From contig NZ_BONR01000002.1 in the NCBI RefSeq assembly GCF_016862815.1, forward strand, positions 1 to 64,000: a stretch of DNA of 64,000 nucleotides, read 5' to 3'. The notes under the pieces are model-generated. The model was not told the origin of the DNA, did no database searches, and saw nothing but the letters and a program-made list of their open reading frames with translations. The position numbers were made by a program, and so were the translations under genes. The number at the start of each line of letters is the position of its first letter. Position 1 is the stretch's first letter. The DNA comes from Demequina activiva. Its GTDB lineage: Bacteria > Actinomycetota > Actinomycetes > Actinomycetales > Demequinaceae. Shown here piece by piece: positions 50,408-60,752 of this stretch.

Positions 50408-52665
50408 AGCTGTTCGAGCAGCCCGCCGTCGGCGTGCCCGTCACTGCGCTGCTCCTCGCTCTCGCCGGCCTCGCCTGCTTCTTCTTCTGGCGCTCGTACC
50501 GCGCGCGCAAGCTCCGCGACGCCACGCTCGCTCGCGAGCGGCAGCTCCGGAGCCAGTTCGAGGCCGTCCTGTCCTCGGCCAGAGACGGCGTCATCATCGT
50601 CACCCAGGCGGACGAGCTCGCGCTGATCTCCGATGTCGCGGCGAACATCCTGGGCGTCACCCGCGCCGATGCGGTGGGTCTGCCGATCGCCCGCCTGAAC
50701 CTGCGCGCCGTGGACGACCAGATGCATCCCATCCTGCTGCGCGAGGCCTTCGGGATCGGGCGCACGGATGACAAGCCCCGCATCGTGGGCGTGCCGGGCC
50801 GCCGTGGCGCGGAGGACGTGCGCTGGATCCAGGTGCGGTCGCGCGTGGTTCCCGACGGCTGGGACAACGGTCCGGTGACGGTCGTGACGATGATGGACAC
50901 CTCAGGACTGCGCGAGGCGGCGGAGGCTCTCAACAGGTCCGATGCGCAGTTCCGCAAGGCCATGGAGAACGCCCCGGTGGGCATGGCGCTCGTGGACCTC
51001 GAGTGGCGCCTCATGGAGGTCAACCGCGCGTTCGCCGAGATGATGGGCTCCACGGTCTCCGCGCTGCGCTCGACGCCGTTCAGCGCCCTGAGCCACCCGC
51101 AGGACCTGCACGCCGAGCGCGATCAGCTCCAGCGGCTCTACGACGGCCACTCCAGCCGCTTCACGGTGGAGAAGCGCTACGTGCGGGCGGACGGCAACGT
51201 GGTGTGGGCCGTGCTGGACGTGGGCCTGGTCCGCTACGCCGGCGGCGCGCCCGACCACTACGTGGTGCAGGTGCGCGACTCGACCGACGACCGCATGCAC
51301 TCCGAGCTCATGGCGCACCGCGCCATGCACGACCCGCTCACGGGCCTGGCGAACCGCACGCTGCTGCAGGACGTGCTGCAGAAGGTGCTCGAGCAGCCGG
51401 ACGCGGAGTCGCGCGTGGGCGTGATCGCGGTGGACCTGGACGGCTTCAAGGGCCTCAACGACCGGTTCGGCCACGCGATGGGCGACAACGCCCTGGTGCA
51501 CGTGGCGGGGGTGCTGCGCACCGCGACGGCCGGCCGCGGCACCGTGTCGCGCATCGGCGGCGACGAGTTCGTGATCGTGGTGCAGGACCCGGACTGCTCG
51601 AAGGCGCTGTTCGACATCGCCGGTGCGATCCACCAGGGCCTCAAGCGCCCCGTCCAGGTCAAGCGCCACCAGATCACGCTGCACGCATCGGTGGGCATCG
51701 CGATGGCGGACGAGGAGACCACCTCGGGCGGCGCGCCCACCCTGCTGAGCGCCGCGGACGCCGCGATGTACCGCGCGAAGTCCAGCGGGAAGTCGCGCAC
51801 GGAGGTCTACGAGCCGTCCATGCGCACCACGTCCGATGCGCAGTCGGCTCTCGCCTCCGACCTTGCCGGGGCGATCGAGGCCGGGCAGCTGGTGCTGCAC
51901 TATCAGCCCATCCTGGAGCTCGCGACGCGCACGATCGTGGGATACGAGGCGCTGGTGCGCTGGCAGCACCCCACGCGAGGGCTGCTGCTGCCGTCGAGCT
52001 TCCTGCCGCTGATCGAGGACAAGAACCTGTCCGTGTCCCTGGGCACCGCGCTGGTCGATCAAGCCGCCGAGTTCCTGGCGAGCGGGCCGTCGCCCACCAC
52101 GTGGGTCTCGCTCAACGTCAGCGCGGACCAGCTGGGCGACTCGGAGTTCGCGGACCGCGTGCTCAGCGCGATCGGCCGGTACCACCTGAGCCCGCAGCGC
52201 CTCGTGGTCGAGCTGACGGAGGCCTCGCTGGTGGCGCCCAACACGCGCATCCGTCACGAGCTCACGGAGCTGCGCAACGCGGGGGTGCCCATCCTGCTCG
52301 ACGACTTCGGCACGGGCGTGTCGCCGCTGTCGTACCTGCGCGACCTGCCCGTGTCAGGCGTGAAGCTCGACATGTCGTTCGTGGCGGGCATCCCGGAGGA
52401 CCCCGCCGGCGCACGCGTGTCGCGAGCCCTGGGCGCCCTCGCGCGGGAGCTGGGCCTGGCCACCATCGCGGAGGGCATCGAGACCGAGGCGCAGGCCGAG
52501 TTCCTCGCCGGCTGCGGCTGGCGCTACGGCCAGGGGTGGCTGTTCGGGGTCGCGCAGCCGGCCAGCGCGGTCAGCGAGTCGAGCCCTCAGTTCACGACGA
52601 GCCTGATCGACCCGCGGCCGCAGGAGCACGACAACCCGTTGAGCCTGGGCGACCGCACGTTCTAG
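50392..52665 (+). CDS. Membrane GGDEF-EAL cyclic-di-GMP enzyme with PAS domains
   Basis: The 757-residue protein has one N-terminal membrane helix (about 15-34) and two PAS-like domains (about 53-175 and 185-305). The GGDEF domain has an intact GGDEF at 389-393. The EAL domain has EAL at 519-521, SLNVSADQL, VVELTEAS, DDFGTG, VKLDMSF and EGIE. All key residues for both synthesis and hydrolysis of c-di-GMP appear present, so net activity is unclear. The start lies within ftsK (16-bp overlap, GAGGGAGAG as ribosome-binding site), so it is co-translated with the division motor. Confidence 0.93.
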   Translation: MAGVVELFEQPAVGVPVTALLLALAGLACFFFWRSYRARKLRDATLARERQLRSQFEAVLSSARDGVIIVTQADELALISDVAANILGVTRADAVGLPIARLNLRAVDDQMHPILLREAFGIGRTDDKPRIVGVPGRRGAEDVRWIQVRSRVVPDGWDNGPVTVVTMMDTSGLREAAEALNRSDAQFRKAMENAPVGMALVDLEWRLMEVNRAFAEMMGSTVSALRSTPFSALSHPQDLHAERDQLQRLYDGHSSRFTVEKRYVRADGNVVWAVLDVGLVRYAGGAPDHYVVQVRDSTDDRMHSELMAHRAMHDPLTGLANRTLLQDVLQKVLEQPDAESRVGVIAVDLDGFKGLNDRFGHAMGDNALVHVAGVLRTATAGRGTVSRIGGDEFVIVVQDPDCSKALFDIAGAIHQGLKRPVQVKRHQITLHASVGIAMADEETTSGGAPTLLSAADAAMYRAKSSGKSRTEVYEPSMRTTSDAQSALASDLAGAIEAGQLVLHYQPILELATRTIVGYEALVRWQHPTRGLLLPSSFLPLIEDKNLSVSLGTALVDQAAEFLASGPSPTTWVSLNVSADQLGDSEFADRVLSAIGRYHLSPQRLVVELTEASLVAPNTRIRHELTELRNAGVPILLDDFGTGVSPLSYLRDLPVSGVKLDMSFVAGIPEDPAGARVSRALGALARELGLATIAEGIETEAQAEFLAGCGWRYGQGWLFGVAQPASAVSESSPQFTTSLIDPRPQEHDNPLSLGDRTF

Positions 52666-52713
52666 CGCCGGCAGGCGCGCGGCGCGGCCCTCGCATCGGC
52701 CGCTGCGGCGGCT

Positions 52714-54063
52714 CTACATCCCCGCGTGCCACCAGCGCAGGTCGCTGTACGCCGCGTCGGCCAACGGCTGCGGTGCGGATGCGCGCTCGGGCGCCTGGTC
52801 GCCCACCGCATCGGCCACCCGCCGCCAGCGCGCCTGTGCCTCGGACGCGCTGAGGTTCCCGGCTCCCGTGTCGAGGATGTTGCGCAGCACGTGCATGGTG
52901 TGGTTGTCGAGCCGGTCGACGGTGACGGCGGTCCACTCGACGCTGACGTCGACGGCGCCCTCGGGGTCCACGGTGATGGTGGACGTGGTCACATAGCCGG
53001 AGTTCGCATCCGCGACGCAGCACTGCGTGTCCTGGTTCGACAGGTAGTTGCCGTGCCCGGTCGCCGCCCACATGCCCTGGCCGGAGGGCCCTCCGTCCAC
53101 GAGCTGGATGGGCTGCGGCACGTGAGCGTGGTGGCCGATGTACAGGTCCACCAGTCCGGAGGCGCCGATCTGGTCCACGATGCTCTGCTGAGCCGGCGAC
53201 GGCGCGACGCGATACTCGACGCAGCAGTGCACCGAGGCGACCACCACGTCCGCGCCGTCGTCCCGCGCCGCCTGCGCGGCGTCGAGGATGGGCTGCACGT
53301 CCGCCGCGTCCGCATCGAAGGTGTCCACGGCCCAGGGCTTGCCGTCCGGCTTGGGCAGGCCGTTGAGACCGTACGTGAAGGAGACCTGCGCGACGGAGAC
53401 GGTGCGGCCGCCCTCACGCACCGTGTACATCTGGGTGGACGCCGCCTCCGCCTCGGTGCGGGCGGTGCCGGTGTGGCCCAGGCGCACGTCGTCCATCGCG
53501 TCGAGCGTCGCCTCGAGTCCAGCGAAACCACGGTCGACGGAGTGGTTCGAGGCCACCGAGCAGCCGTCCCATCCCTCAGCGTCGATCGCGGTGATGAGCT
53601 CGACGGGCGCGCCGAACACCGGGTAGCCGGACGGCTGGGTGCCCGCGGGCGCGACCGGCACCTCGAGGTGGCACAGCGCCAGGTCCGCGCCGTCGACGTA
53701 CGGCCGCACGTTCGCCATGAGCGGCGCGAAGTCGTACGCGCCGTCGCCTTGGCGCTGGGCCGAGTCGAGCACGGGACCGTGGGTGAGGATGTCGCCGCCC
53801 GCCACCAGGGTGAACGTCACGTCGGGCGTGGGCTCAGGGCTGGGCGGCGGCGGCTCGGGGGAGGTGCTCGTGGTGGGTGCGGCCGGAGCCGAGGGCTCGA
53901 CGCTCGCGGGGGCCTCGGCGGAGCCGGGCGGGCCTGCTCCATCCGGCGCGCCCGACGCGAGCACGAGGGCGACGCTCACGGCGATACCGGCGAGCACGGC
54001 GGCGATGACGATCGCCATCACGGGCGTCCGGCGGCTGGCATGGAGGGGCGGACGTGATGGCAT
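52714..54063 (-). CDS. CapA family (poly-gamma-glutamate synthesis-like) metallophosphatase-fold protein
   Basis: The 449-residue product starts at ATG 54063 (GATAAT seven bases upstream). It has one N-terminal membrane segment (about 16-37), a Pro/Ser/Ala linker and a CapA domain from about 82: GGDILTHGPV, CHLEVPVAP, VASNHSVDRG, VVVASVHCCVEYR, YIGHHAHVPQ and GHGNYLSNQ. These residues resemble the calcineurin-like metal site. It is extracytoplasmic and anchored. No capB or capC is nearby, so poly-glutamate synthesis is unlikely and the substrate is unknown. Confidence 0.87.
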   Translation of the reverse strand: MPSRPPLHASRRTPVMAIVIAAVLAGIAVSVALVLASGAPDGAGPPGSAEAPASVEPSAPAAPTTSTSPEPPPPSPEPTPDVTFTLVAGGDILTHGPVLDSAQRQGDGAYDFAPLMANVRPYVDGADLALCHLEVPVAPAGTQPSGYPVFGAPVELITAIDAEGWDGCSVASNHSVDRGFAGLEATLDAMDDVRLGHTGTARTEAEAASTQMYTVREGGRTVSVAQVSFTYGLNGLPKPDGKPWAVDTFDADAADVQPILDAAQAARDDGADVVVASVHCCVEYRVAPSPAQQSIVDQIGASGLVDLYIGHHAHVPQPIQLVDGGPSGQGMWAATGHGNYLSNQDTQCCVADANSGYVTTSTITVDPEGAVDVSVEWTAVTVDRLDNHTMHVLRNILDTGAGNLSASEAQARWRRVADAVGDQAPERASAPQPLADAAYSDLRWWHAGM

Positions 54064-54070
54064 GGCGACC

Positions 54071-54076
54071 ATTATC
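54071..54076 (-). promoter_or_regulatory. -10 element GATAAT of the capA-like gene (leaderless spacing)
   Basis: Minus-strand GATAAT ends seven bases before ATG 54063. It supports the second of two in-frame ATGs (the other is at 54072). Confidence 0.6.
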
Positions 54077-54106
54077 CCGGAGGGCCGGGCCCGCGCCCGC
54101 CCCCGC

Positions 54107-54112
54107 TAGTGT
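54107..54112 (+). promoter_or_regulatory. -10 element TAGTGT of pgsA (leaderless spacing)
   Basis: Ends six bases before GTG 54119; the in-frame GTG 54113 directly abuts the element. Confidence 0.6.
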
Positions 54113-54118
54113 GTGCGT

Positions 54119-54724
54119 GTGAGCGCCGCCCTGCCCAACCTCCTGACCGCCGCCAGGCTGGTCGCCGTGCCCATCGTGGTGTGGCTGCTGGTGGTGGACG
54201 GCGGCGAGGACGGCGCATGGCGCTGGTGGGCCCTGCTGATCTTCCTGGTCGCGGCCGCGACGGACTATCTCGACGGCTACCTCGCGAGGCGCTGGGAGGT
54301 GGTGTCGTCCTTCGGCAAGCTCGCGGATCCCATCGCGGACAAGGCGTTGGTGCTGTGCACCCTCGCGACCATCGTGTGGATCGATGGCGTGCCGTGGTGG
54401 CCGCTCGCGATCCTGGCGGTGCGCGAGGTGGGCGTGACCCTGGGCAGGCTCGCGGTCGCGGGCGACACCGTCATCGCCGCCTCGCGGGGCGGGAAGCTCA
54501 AGACGGTGCTCCAGCTCGCGGCGATCACGTTCTACCTGTGGCCGGGCGGTCCCGCGTGGCTCGACGCCGTCGCGTGGTGGTGCCTGGTCGCGGCGGTGGT
54601 CGTCGCGGTGATCACGGGCGCCGACTATGCCAGGCGCATCGCGGCGGCAGTGCGTCACCGGCGTACGGCTCGCGCGCGTGGCGTGGGTGCACAGGAGGGG
54701 CCGGGCGCGGATGCGCGCCGGTGA
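54119..54724 (+). CDS. pgsA: CDP-diacylglycerol-glycerol-3-phosphate 3-phosphatidyltransferase
   Basis: PgsA makes phosphatidylglycerol phosphate from CDP-diacylglycerol, the product of CdsA (2556). The 201-residue membrane protein has the CDP-alcohol phosphotransferase motif DG-x2-AR-x8-G-x3-D-x3-D (DGYLARRWEV to ADPIADK). GTG 54119 is chosen from the -10 spacing. It overlaps cinA by 14 bp. The order pgsA-cinA-clgR is conserved in actinobacteria; whether it makes PGP or another phospholipid is inferred. Confidence 0.92.
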   Translation: MSAALPNLLTAARLVAVPIVVWLLVVDGGEDGAWRWWALLIFLVAAATDYLDGYLARRWEVVSSFGKLADPIADKALVLCTLATIVWIDGVPWWPLAILAVREVGVTLGRLAVAGDTVIAASRGGKLKTVLQLAAITFYLWPGGPAWLDAVAWWCLVAAVVVAVITGADYARRIAAAVRHRRTARARGVGAQEGPGADARR

Positions 54725-55223
54725 CCCTCGCCCGCTCACCACGGCGGCCCGGGCGGCCGCCGTCATCGAGGCCGCGCGAGCAGCGGGGCTGTCGATCGCT
54801 ACGGCAGAGTCGCTCACGGGCGGCGCGGTGAGCGCGGCGCTGACCGCGATCCCCGGAGCCTCGGACGTGATGCGCGGCGGCGTGGTGGCGTACCTGCCTG
54901 CGGTCAAGACAGCGGTGCTGGGGGTGGCCGAGGCGACCCTCGCATCGGCCGGAGTGGTGTCGGAGGCCACGGCACTCGAGATGGCGCGGGGCGCGAGAGG
55001 AGCGCTGGGCGCTGACGTGGCGGTGGCGACCACGGGGGCGGCCGGCCCCGAGTCGCACGACGGTGCCTCCCCGGGCACGGTGTGCCTGGCGGTGGCCGAT
55101 GCGGCAGGTGGCGAGTCCCACACCGTGCGCCTGACGGGGGAGCGCGGTGCCGTGACGGCCGCCGCCGTGGACGCGGCGCTGGACCTGCTGGCGGCTCGTC
55201 TGGCCGGTTCCGCTGACCGCTGA
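54711..55223 (+). CDS. cinA: CinA C-terminal domain protein (nicotinamide-nucleotide amidase type)
   Basis: The 170-residue protein corresponds only to the C-terminal amidase domain (PncC), with [20 protein letters not shown] and [14 protein letters not shown]. The domain deamidates NMN in the pyridine nucleotide salvage cycle. The N-terminal molybdopterin-binding-like half of full CinA is absent, which is usual in actinobacteria. The ATG at 54711 lies within the end of pgsA; AGGAGG is 12 bases upstream. Confidence 0.9.
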   Translation: MRAGDPRPLTTAARAAAVIEAARAAGLSIATAESLTGGAVSAALTAIPGASDVMRGGVVAYLPAVKTAVLGVAEATLASAGVVSEATALEMARGARGALGADVAVATTGAAGPESHDGASPGTVCLAVADAAGGESHTVRLTGERGAVTAAAVDAALDLLAARLAGSADR

Positions 55224-55324
55224 ATCCTCCAGAGGTGAGCCTCGTGGACTCAGGGAACAGGGCTGGGGTACTCTGCGTTAAACGTGACGTGAGAGACTTC
55301 AGCGCCACCTTGGGGAGGAACCGC

Positions 55325-55633
55325 ATGCCTGTGCTGCGCAACGAGATCGGCGACGTCCTGCGAGACGCCCGCCTGACGCAGGGGAAGACCCTGCGCGACA
55401 TCTCCTCGGGCGCGCGCGTGTCCCTGGGATATCTCTCCGAGGTCGAGCGCGGGCAGAAGGAGGCCTCCTCCGAGCTCCTCGCGTCGATCTGCGTCGCGCT
55501 GGACGTGCCGATGTCCGCGATCCTCCGCGAGGTCTCCGACCGCTTCGAGACCGCGGAGCTGCAGACCGTCGACGTCATGCCCTCGATCCCGGACACCGTG
55601 CCCGAGCTGCTCGGCGAGGTCCGCGCGCGCTAG
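55325..55633 (+). CDS. clgR: XRE-family regulator ClgR
   Basis: ClgR activates clp protease and chaperone genes in actinobacteria and is itself turned over by Clp. The 102-residue product is one helix-turn-helix domain ([20 protein letters not shown], then [21 protein letters not shown]), followed by about 35 residues ending VRAR. The position between cinA and recA is diagnostic. ATG 55325 has GGGAGG upstream. TACTCT (55269-55274) is a possible -10. I do not recognise a ClgR operator in the 101-bp upstream region. Confidence 0.9.
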   Translation: MPVLRNEIGDVLRDARLTQGKTLRDISSGARVSLGYLSEVERGQKEASSELLASICVALDVPMSAILREVSDRFETAELQTVDVMPSIPDTVPELLGEVRAR

Positions 55634-55866
55634 TGCGGCACAGCGAGTTCTGGGCCCTGCTGGACTCCGTGTTCGGCGAGGCCTACTCCCGTACCCTCGC
55701 GCGCGACCTGGCGCTCGACGCCCTCGACTCCCGCACATGCGTGACGGCGCTCGATGACGGCGTGCCGCCGCGGGACGTGTGGCACGCGCTGTGCGATCAG
55801 ATGGACGTGCCGCTGTCGCAGCGCGACGGCGGCGAGCGCGAGCGCATGGTGCCGCCCCCGCGCTGA
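55633..55866 (+). CDS. DUF3046 protein
   Basis: The 77-residue acidic protein begins MRHSEFWALLDSVFGEAYSRT, the DUF3046 signature, and contains DDGVPPRDVWHALC. It lies between clgR and recA, as the homolog does in mycobacteria. The start GTG overlaps the clgR stop by one base (TAGTG). No function is known. Confidence 0.88.
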   Translation: MRHSEFWALLDSVFGEAYSRTLARDLALDALDSRTCVTALDDGVPPRDVWHALCDQMDVPLSQRDGGERERMVPPPR

Positions 55867-55929
55867 CAGCCCTGGGCGATGGGCCCGCGGCGGCCGATGC
55901 GCGACACGCCGCGCGCGTGTCGCTTCCCT

Positions 55930-55945
55930 TCGAACATGCGTTCGA
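55930..55945 (+). promoter_or_regulatory. LexA/SOS box upstream of recA
   Basis: TCGAACATGCGTTCGA is a perfect match to the actinobacterial SOS palindrome TCGAAC-N4-GTTCGA. It lies 143 bp before the recA start, so damage-induced LexA control of recA and recX is expected. Confidence 0.92.
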
Positions 55946-56088
55946 TTACGCTGGTCCACAGGACGGTGCACGACGCCGGCCCTCCCCAGTGGAGGGGACC
56001 ACGTCGGGCCGATGTCAGAGGCGCGTCATAGCGTCGTTCATGGAATGACAAGGCACGGCAGCAATGCCACCGACGATTGGGTTACGAC

Positions 56089-57195
56089 ATGGCACAGGCG
56101 GCAGACCGCTCGAAGGCGCTCGAGGCAGCACTCGGACAGATCGACAGGCAGTTCGGCAAGGGATCGGCGATGCGCATGGGCGACCGCCAGGTGGTGGCCG
56201 TCCCGGCGATCCCCACGGGCTCGGTGGCGCTGGACATCGCGCTCGGCATCGGCGGTCTTCCGCGCGGTCGCGTGGTGGAGATCTACGGCCCGGAGTCCTC
56301 AGGAAAGACCACCGTGGCGCTGCACGCGGTTGCGAACATGCAGAAGCAGGGCGGCACCGCGGCGTTCATCGACGCCGAGCACGCCCTCGACCCCATCTAC
56401 GCCAAGAAGTTGGGCGTGGACGTCGACAACCTGATCATCTCGCAGCCGGACACCGGTGAGCAGGCGCTCGAGATCGCGGACATCCTGATCCGCTCGGGCA
56501 GTGTGGACGTGCTCGTGATCGACTCGGTTGCGGCACTGGTGCCCAAGGCGGAGATCGAGGGTGAGATGGGCGACAGCCACGTGGGTCTCCAGGCCCGCCT
56601 GATGTCGCAGGCGCTGCGCAAGATCACCGGCGCCATCTCGCAGACCGGCACCACGGCCATCTTCATCAACCAGCTGCGCGAGAAGATCGGCGTGTTCTTC
56701 GGCTCGCCGGAGACCACCACGGGTGGCAAGGCGCTCAAGTTCTACGCATCGGTCCGCCTCGACGTGCGCCGCATCGAGACCCTCAAGGAGGGCACCGAGC
56801 CCGTCGGCAACCGCACCCGCATCAAGGTCGTCAAGAACAAGATGGCGCCGCCGTTCAAGCAGGCCGAGTTCGACATCCTCTACGGCCAGGGCATCTCCAA
56901 GGAGGGCGGCATCATCGACCTGGGAGTCGAGCACGGCTTCGTGAAGAAGTCGGGTGCGTGGTACACGTACGAGGGCGACCAGCTGGGGCAGGGCAAGGAG
57001 AATGCTCGCAGCTTCCTCAAGGACAACCCTGAGCTCGCCACGGAGATCGAGACCAAGCTCAAGGCCAAGCTCGGCATCGGGGTGTCCGCCGACGAGGGCG
57101 ACCAGTCGCCCGCGATCGCAGCTGAGGACGAGGCCAAGGCTGAGTCCAAGGCGGCGACCAAGGCCGCAGCCGCCAAGGAGCGCGCGACCTTCTGA
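56089..57195 (+). CDS. recA: Recombinase RecA
   Basis: RecA forms filaments on single-stranded DNA for strand exchange and LexA cleavage. The 368-residue product starts [20 protein letters not shown] and has Walker A GPESSGKT (67-74), Walker B in [10 protein letters not shown], and the L2 loop region near [15 protein letters not shown]. The C-terminus is acidic and Ala/Lys-rich. There is no intein, unlike M. tuberculosis. An in-frame TTG 56077 is the only alternative start. recX follows by TGATG overlap. Confidence 0.98.
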   Translation: MAQAADRSKALEAALGQIDRQFGKGSAMRMGDRQVVAVPAIPTGSVALDIALGIGGLPRGRVVEIYGPESSGKTTVALHAVANMQKQGGTAAFIDAEHALDPIYAKKLGVDVDNLIISQPDTGEQALEIADILIRSGSVDVLVIDSVAALVPKAEIEGEMGDSHVGLQARLMSQALRKITGAISQTGTTAIFINQLREKIGVFFGSPETTTGGKALKFYASVRLDVRRIETLKEGTEPVGNRTRIKVVKNKMAPPFKQAEFDILYGQGISKEGGIIDLGVEHGFVKKSGAWYTYEGDQLGQGKENARSFLKDNPELATEIETKLKAKLGIGVSADEGDQSPAIAAEDEAKAESKAATKAAAAKERATF

Positions 57196-57713
57196 TGTCC
57201 CCGCGCGCTCGGCCAGACTCCGCACCCACGACACCAGCGGACCCGGCCGAGCGCGCGCGGGAGATCGCGCTGCGCCTGCTCACCCACTCCTCGAAGTCGG
57301 AGGAGCAGTTGCGCGACGGCCTGATCTCCCGCGACGTCGACCCGGCGATCGCGGACGAGATCATCGCCCGCTTCCGCGAGGTGGACCTTCTCGACGACAC
57401 CGCGCTCGCCGCATCCATCGCGCGGACGCGACATCAGGAACGGGGCAAGTCCCGTCGCGCGATCGATCAGGAGCTCCGTCGCAAGGGCTTCTCGAGCGAT
57501 GACATCGGTACCGCCCTGGACCAGATCTCCGTGGACGACGAATGGGAGGCGGCACGCTCGCTGGCCGCCAAGCGTTGGAGCTCCTTGAACGGCCACGACG
57601 ATCAGGTCAAGGTGCGCCGAGTGGTCGGAATGCTGGGCCGCAAGGGATACTCGCCTGATCTCGCCTTCGGGGTTGTGAAAGAGCTGCAACGTGCCGATAG
57701 AGCGGATACGTAG
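57195..57713 (+). CDS. recX: Regulatory protein RecX
   Basis: RecX caps RecA filaments and limits recombination. The 172-residue product has three repeated three-helix units with LLTHSSKSEEQLRDGL, ARTRHQERGKSRRAIDQELRRKG and LGRKGYSPDLAFGVV. It is coupled to recA by a one-base overlap (TGATG) and so shares its SOS control. Confidence 0.95.
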   Translation: MSPRARPDSAPTTPADPAERAREIALRLLTHSSKSEEQLRDGLISRDVDPAIADEIIARFREVDLLDDTALAASIARTRHQERGKSRRAIDQELRRKGFSSDDIGTALDQISVDDEWEAARSLAAKRWSSLNGHDDQVKVRRVVGMLGRKGYSPDLAFGVVKELQRADRADT

Positions 57714-57740
57714 CATGTCCTGAGACGAGGAGGGTGCCCA

Positions 57741-59201
57741 GTGCCCCAGCTGATCGCCACCGTGGCGACCCTTCTCCTGCTGCTCGCCTCCGTGCTCGTG
57801 GTGCACTTCGCTCGCCGTGAGGCGGCAGAGATTCGGCGCGACACAAGCAACGAGACGCAGGGCATCCGTGAAGAGGCCCGCGACCTGCTCTCCGAGGCGC
57901 AGCGCCGCGAGGAGCGCGTCGCGCAGCGCGAGAAGGAGCTCGCCGCAGATCTGCGGGCCGCGCAGAAGTTCTCCCGCAGCCTCGACGAGCGCGCCGCAGT
58001 GGTGGCGCGCGACGAGAAGCGCGTGGTCGCCCAGCGCCAGGAGCTCACGTCGCGCGAGCAGGCCGCGCTGGCCGAGATCGCCCAGCTCACCCAGGAGGAG
58101 GCCCGCGAACGCCTCATCAACGAGCAGATCGACCTCGCGCGCGAGCGTGCACGCATGGACGTGCGTCGCATCGAGCGCTCCACGAAGGCCACGGCCGAGG
58201 CGCGGGCCCGCTCCGTCCTGGTGACGGCCATGCAGCGCCAGACCAGCGAGGTGGTGACCGAGACCGCCAGCACCTGGATCACTCTTCCCAGCGAGGAGAT
58301 GAAGGGCCGCATCATCGGTCGCGAGGGACGCAACATCCGTGCCTTCGAGGCGCTCACAGGTGTGAACGTAATGGTCGAGGAGGGCGTCAACGCGGTGCAG
58401 CTCTCGTCCTTCGACGTCGAGCGTCGCGAGATCGCAGAGGTCACCCTGCGCGACCTCATCGAGGACGGTCGCATCCAGCCCCAGCGCGTCGAGGCGGCGT
58501 ACGCGCGCGCGGTCGAGGACGCCGAGCAGCGGCACGTCGATGCCGGACTCGACGCAATCGAGGCAGCCGGAGTCCTGGGCATCGCGCAGGATCTGGTCGC
58601 CATCCTGGGCCGCCTGCGCTTGCGCACCTCGTACGGACAGAACGTGCTCGCTCACCTGGTGGAGACCGCGCAGCTCGCCGCGGACATCGCGGCGGAGATC
58701 GGCGCGGACGTCGAGCTCGCGCGGCGTGGAGCCTTCCTCCACGACATCGGCAAGGCGTTCACCCACGAGCGCGAGGGAACGCACGCCGCCATCGGCGCCG
58801 CCCTGGCCGCCGAGCACGGCGAGGCCCCCGAGGTCGTCAACGCGATCGCGGCGCACCACGACGAGGTGCCGCAGGACTCCCTTGAGGCAGTGATCGTGCA
58901 GGTCGCGGATGCGATCTCCGCCTCGCGTCCTGGTGCTCGTCGGGAGGACGCGGACGGCTACGTGGAGCGCATGGAGGGACTCGAGCGCATCGTCGCCTCC
59001 CACGATGGGGTCGAGAAGGTGCTCGCCATGGCCGCGGGACGCGAGGTGCGCGTGGTGGTCGAGCCCGACGTTGTGGACGACGAGGGCGCGCGCGAGCTGG
59101 CGCGTACAATTGCTGAGCACATCAGCAAGGACTTCTCCTTTGCTGGAGAGATCAAGGTGACGGTGATCCGCGAGCTGCGGGCCGAATCCGTCGCAGGGTA
59201 G
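57741..59201 (+). CDS. rny: Ribonuclease Y
   Basis: RNase Y is the membrane-anchored endoribonuclease that initiates mRNA decay in many Gram-positives. The 486-residue protein has an N-terminal membrane helix (about 3-22), a long coiled coil (to about 165), the KH domain with GRIIGREGR (189-197) and the HD domain with FLHDIGKA (His334, Asp335). The start is GTG 57741. RNase Y is present in many Micrococcales but not in mycobacteria, which informs the organism guess. Confidence 0.95.
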   Translation: MPQLIATVATLLLLLASVLVVHFARREAAEIRRDTSNETQGIREEARDLLSEAQRREERVAQREKELAADLRAAQKFSRSLDERAAVVARDEKRVVAQRQELTSREQAALAEIAQLTQEEARERLINEQIDLARERARMDVRRIERSTKATAEARARSVLVTAMQRQTSEVVTETASTWITLPSEEMKGRIIGREGRNIRAFEALTGVNVMVEEGVNAVQLSSFDVERREIAEVTLRDLIEDGRIQPQRVEAAYARAVEDAEQRHVDAGLDAIEAAGVLGIAQDLVAILGRLRLRTSYGQNVLAHLVETAQLAADIAAEIGADVELARRGAFLHDIGKAFTHEREGTHAAIGAALAAEHGEAPEVVNAIAAHHDEVPQDSLEAVIVQVADAISASRPGARREDADGYVERMEGLERIVASHDGVEKVLAMAAGREVRVVVEPDVVDDEGARELARTIAEHISKDFSFAGEIKVTVIRELRAESVAG

Positions 59202-59203
59202 GC

Positions 59204-60745
59204 ATGACACAGACCGCACTCGCACCCACGTACCTCGTCAGGACGCTCGGGTGCCAGATGAACGTCCACGACTCGGAGCACATGGCCGGGCTGCTCGAAG
59301 GCGCCGGCTACACGTCAGCTCCCGCGGGCGCCGAAGCGGCCGATGTGGTGGTCATCAACACCTGTGCCGTGCGCGAGAACGCCGCCACGCGTCTCTACGG
59401 CAACCTGGGGCAGCTGGCCTCGATCAAGGCGCAGCGACCCGGCATGCAGATCGCTGTGGGCGGCTGCCTCGCGCAGAAGGACCGCGGCGAGATCGTCGAG
59501 AGGGCGCCGTGGGTCGATGTGGTGTTCGGCACGCACAACCTCGACGTGCTGCCAGCGCTGCTGGACCGGGCGCGCCACAACGCCCAGGCGCAGGTCGAGA
59601 TCGAGGAGTCGCTGCAGGTCTTCCCCTCCACCCTTCCCAGCCGCCGCGACGCGATCGCGAGCGCGTGGGTGTCCATCTCCGTGGGCTGCAACAACACCTG
59701 CACGTTCTGCATCGTGCCCAGCCTGCGCGGCAAGGAGCGCGACCGCCGTCCGGGCGAGATCCTCGCGGAGATCGAGGCGCTGGTGTCCCAGGGCGTGGTC
59801 GAGATCACCCTGCTGGGTCAGAACGTCAACTCGTACGGCGTCGAGTTCGGCGACCGCGGTGCATTCGCGAAGCTGCTGCGCGCATGCGGCGAGATCGACG
59901 GACTGGAGCGCGTGCGCTTCACGTCGCCGCACCCGGCCGCGTTCACGGACGACGTCATCGACGCGATGGCGCAGACCCCCAACGTGATGCCCAGCCTGCA
60001 CATGCCGCTCCAGTCCGGCTCCGACTCGGTGCTGCGCGCGATGCGCCGCTCCTACCGCTCGGCGAGGTTCCTGGGGATCCTCGACACGGTGCGGGCAGCG
60101 ATGCCCGATGCCGCCATCACCTCCGATGTGATCGTGGGCTTCCCGGGCGAGACGGACCAGGACTTCGAGGACACGCTCCGGGTGGTCGAGGCGTCGCGCT
60201 TCTCGAGCGTGTTCACCTTCCAGTACTCCCCGCGCCCCGGCACGCCGTCCTACGAGCTTCCGGAGATTCCGGCGGAGGTGATGAAGGCGCGCTACCAGCG
60301 CCTGCACGCTCTCCAGGAGCGTGTGTCGCTCGCGGAGAACGTCGGGATCGTGGGGCGCGACGTCGAGCTCATGGTGCTCGACAGCGCCGGGAAGGACACG
60401 GGCGGCCGCAAGGACGCCGAGCGCTCGCGCCTGTCCGGCCGCGCGCCCGACAACCGCCTGGTGCACTTCACGGTCCCTGACGGCTCCGACGCGCCGCGGC
60501 CGGGAGACATGGTGACCGTCCAGGTCACCCACGCCGCCCCGCACCACCTCATCGCGGACAGCGGCCTGGCGGGCGGCCCCTACTCCGTGCGGCGCACCCG
60601 CGCGGGCGACGCGTGGGACAGCGTGCAGGCCGGGGAGCACGACCACGGCTCCGGCGGCTGCGGCTCGTCCTGCGGCACGGGCGCAGGGGCGTCCAGCGGT
60701 CCCGTGGGCCTTGGTATGCCATCGCTGCGTTCCGCCGGCGCCTGA
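59204..60745 (+). CDS. miaB: tRNA-2-methylthio-N6-dimethylallyladenosine synthase MiaB
   Basis: MiaB adds a methylthio group to i6A37 of tRNAs that read UNN codons. The 513-residue protein has the auxiliary-cluster cysteines C17, C54 and C88, the radical-SAM motif C162-x3-C166-x2-C169 and a TRAM domain (about 385-450). The last 50 residues form a Gly/Ser/Cys tail with CGSSCGTG that is not part of the family core. MiaA, which makes its substrate, follows by seven bp. Confidence 0.96.
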   Translation: MTQTALAPTYLVRTLGCQMNVHDSEHMAGLLEGAGYTSAPAGAEAADVVVINTCAVRENAATRLYGNLGQLASIKAQRPGMQIAVGGCLAQKDRGEIVERAPWVDVVFGTHNLDVLPALLDRARHNAQAQVEIEESLQVFPSTLPSRRDAIASAWVSISVGCNNTCTFCIVPSLRGKERDRRPGEILAEIEALVSQGVVEITLLGQNVNSYGVEFGDRGAFAKLLRACGEIDGLERVRFTSPHPAAFTDDVIDAMAQTPNVMPSLHMPLQSGSDSVLRAMRRSYRSARFLGILDTVRAAMPDAAITSDVIVGFPGETDQDFEDTLRVVEASRFSSVFTFQYSPRPGTPSYELPEIPAEVMKARYQRLHALQERVSLAENVGIVGRDVELMVLDSAGKDTGGRKDAERSRLSGRAPDNRLVHFTVPDGSDAPRPGDMVTVQVTHAAPHHLIADSGLAGGPYSVRRTRAGDAWDSVQAGEHDHGSGGCGSSCGTGAGASSGPVGLGMPSLRSAGA

Positions 60746-60752
60746 GGCACGT

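Noticed and set aside
52714-54063. A poly-gamma-glutamate capsule locus
   Set aside because: Only a CapA-like gene is present; CapB, CapC and related genes are absent from the surroundings.
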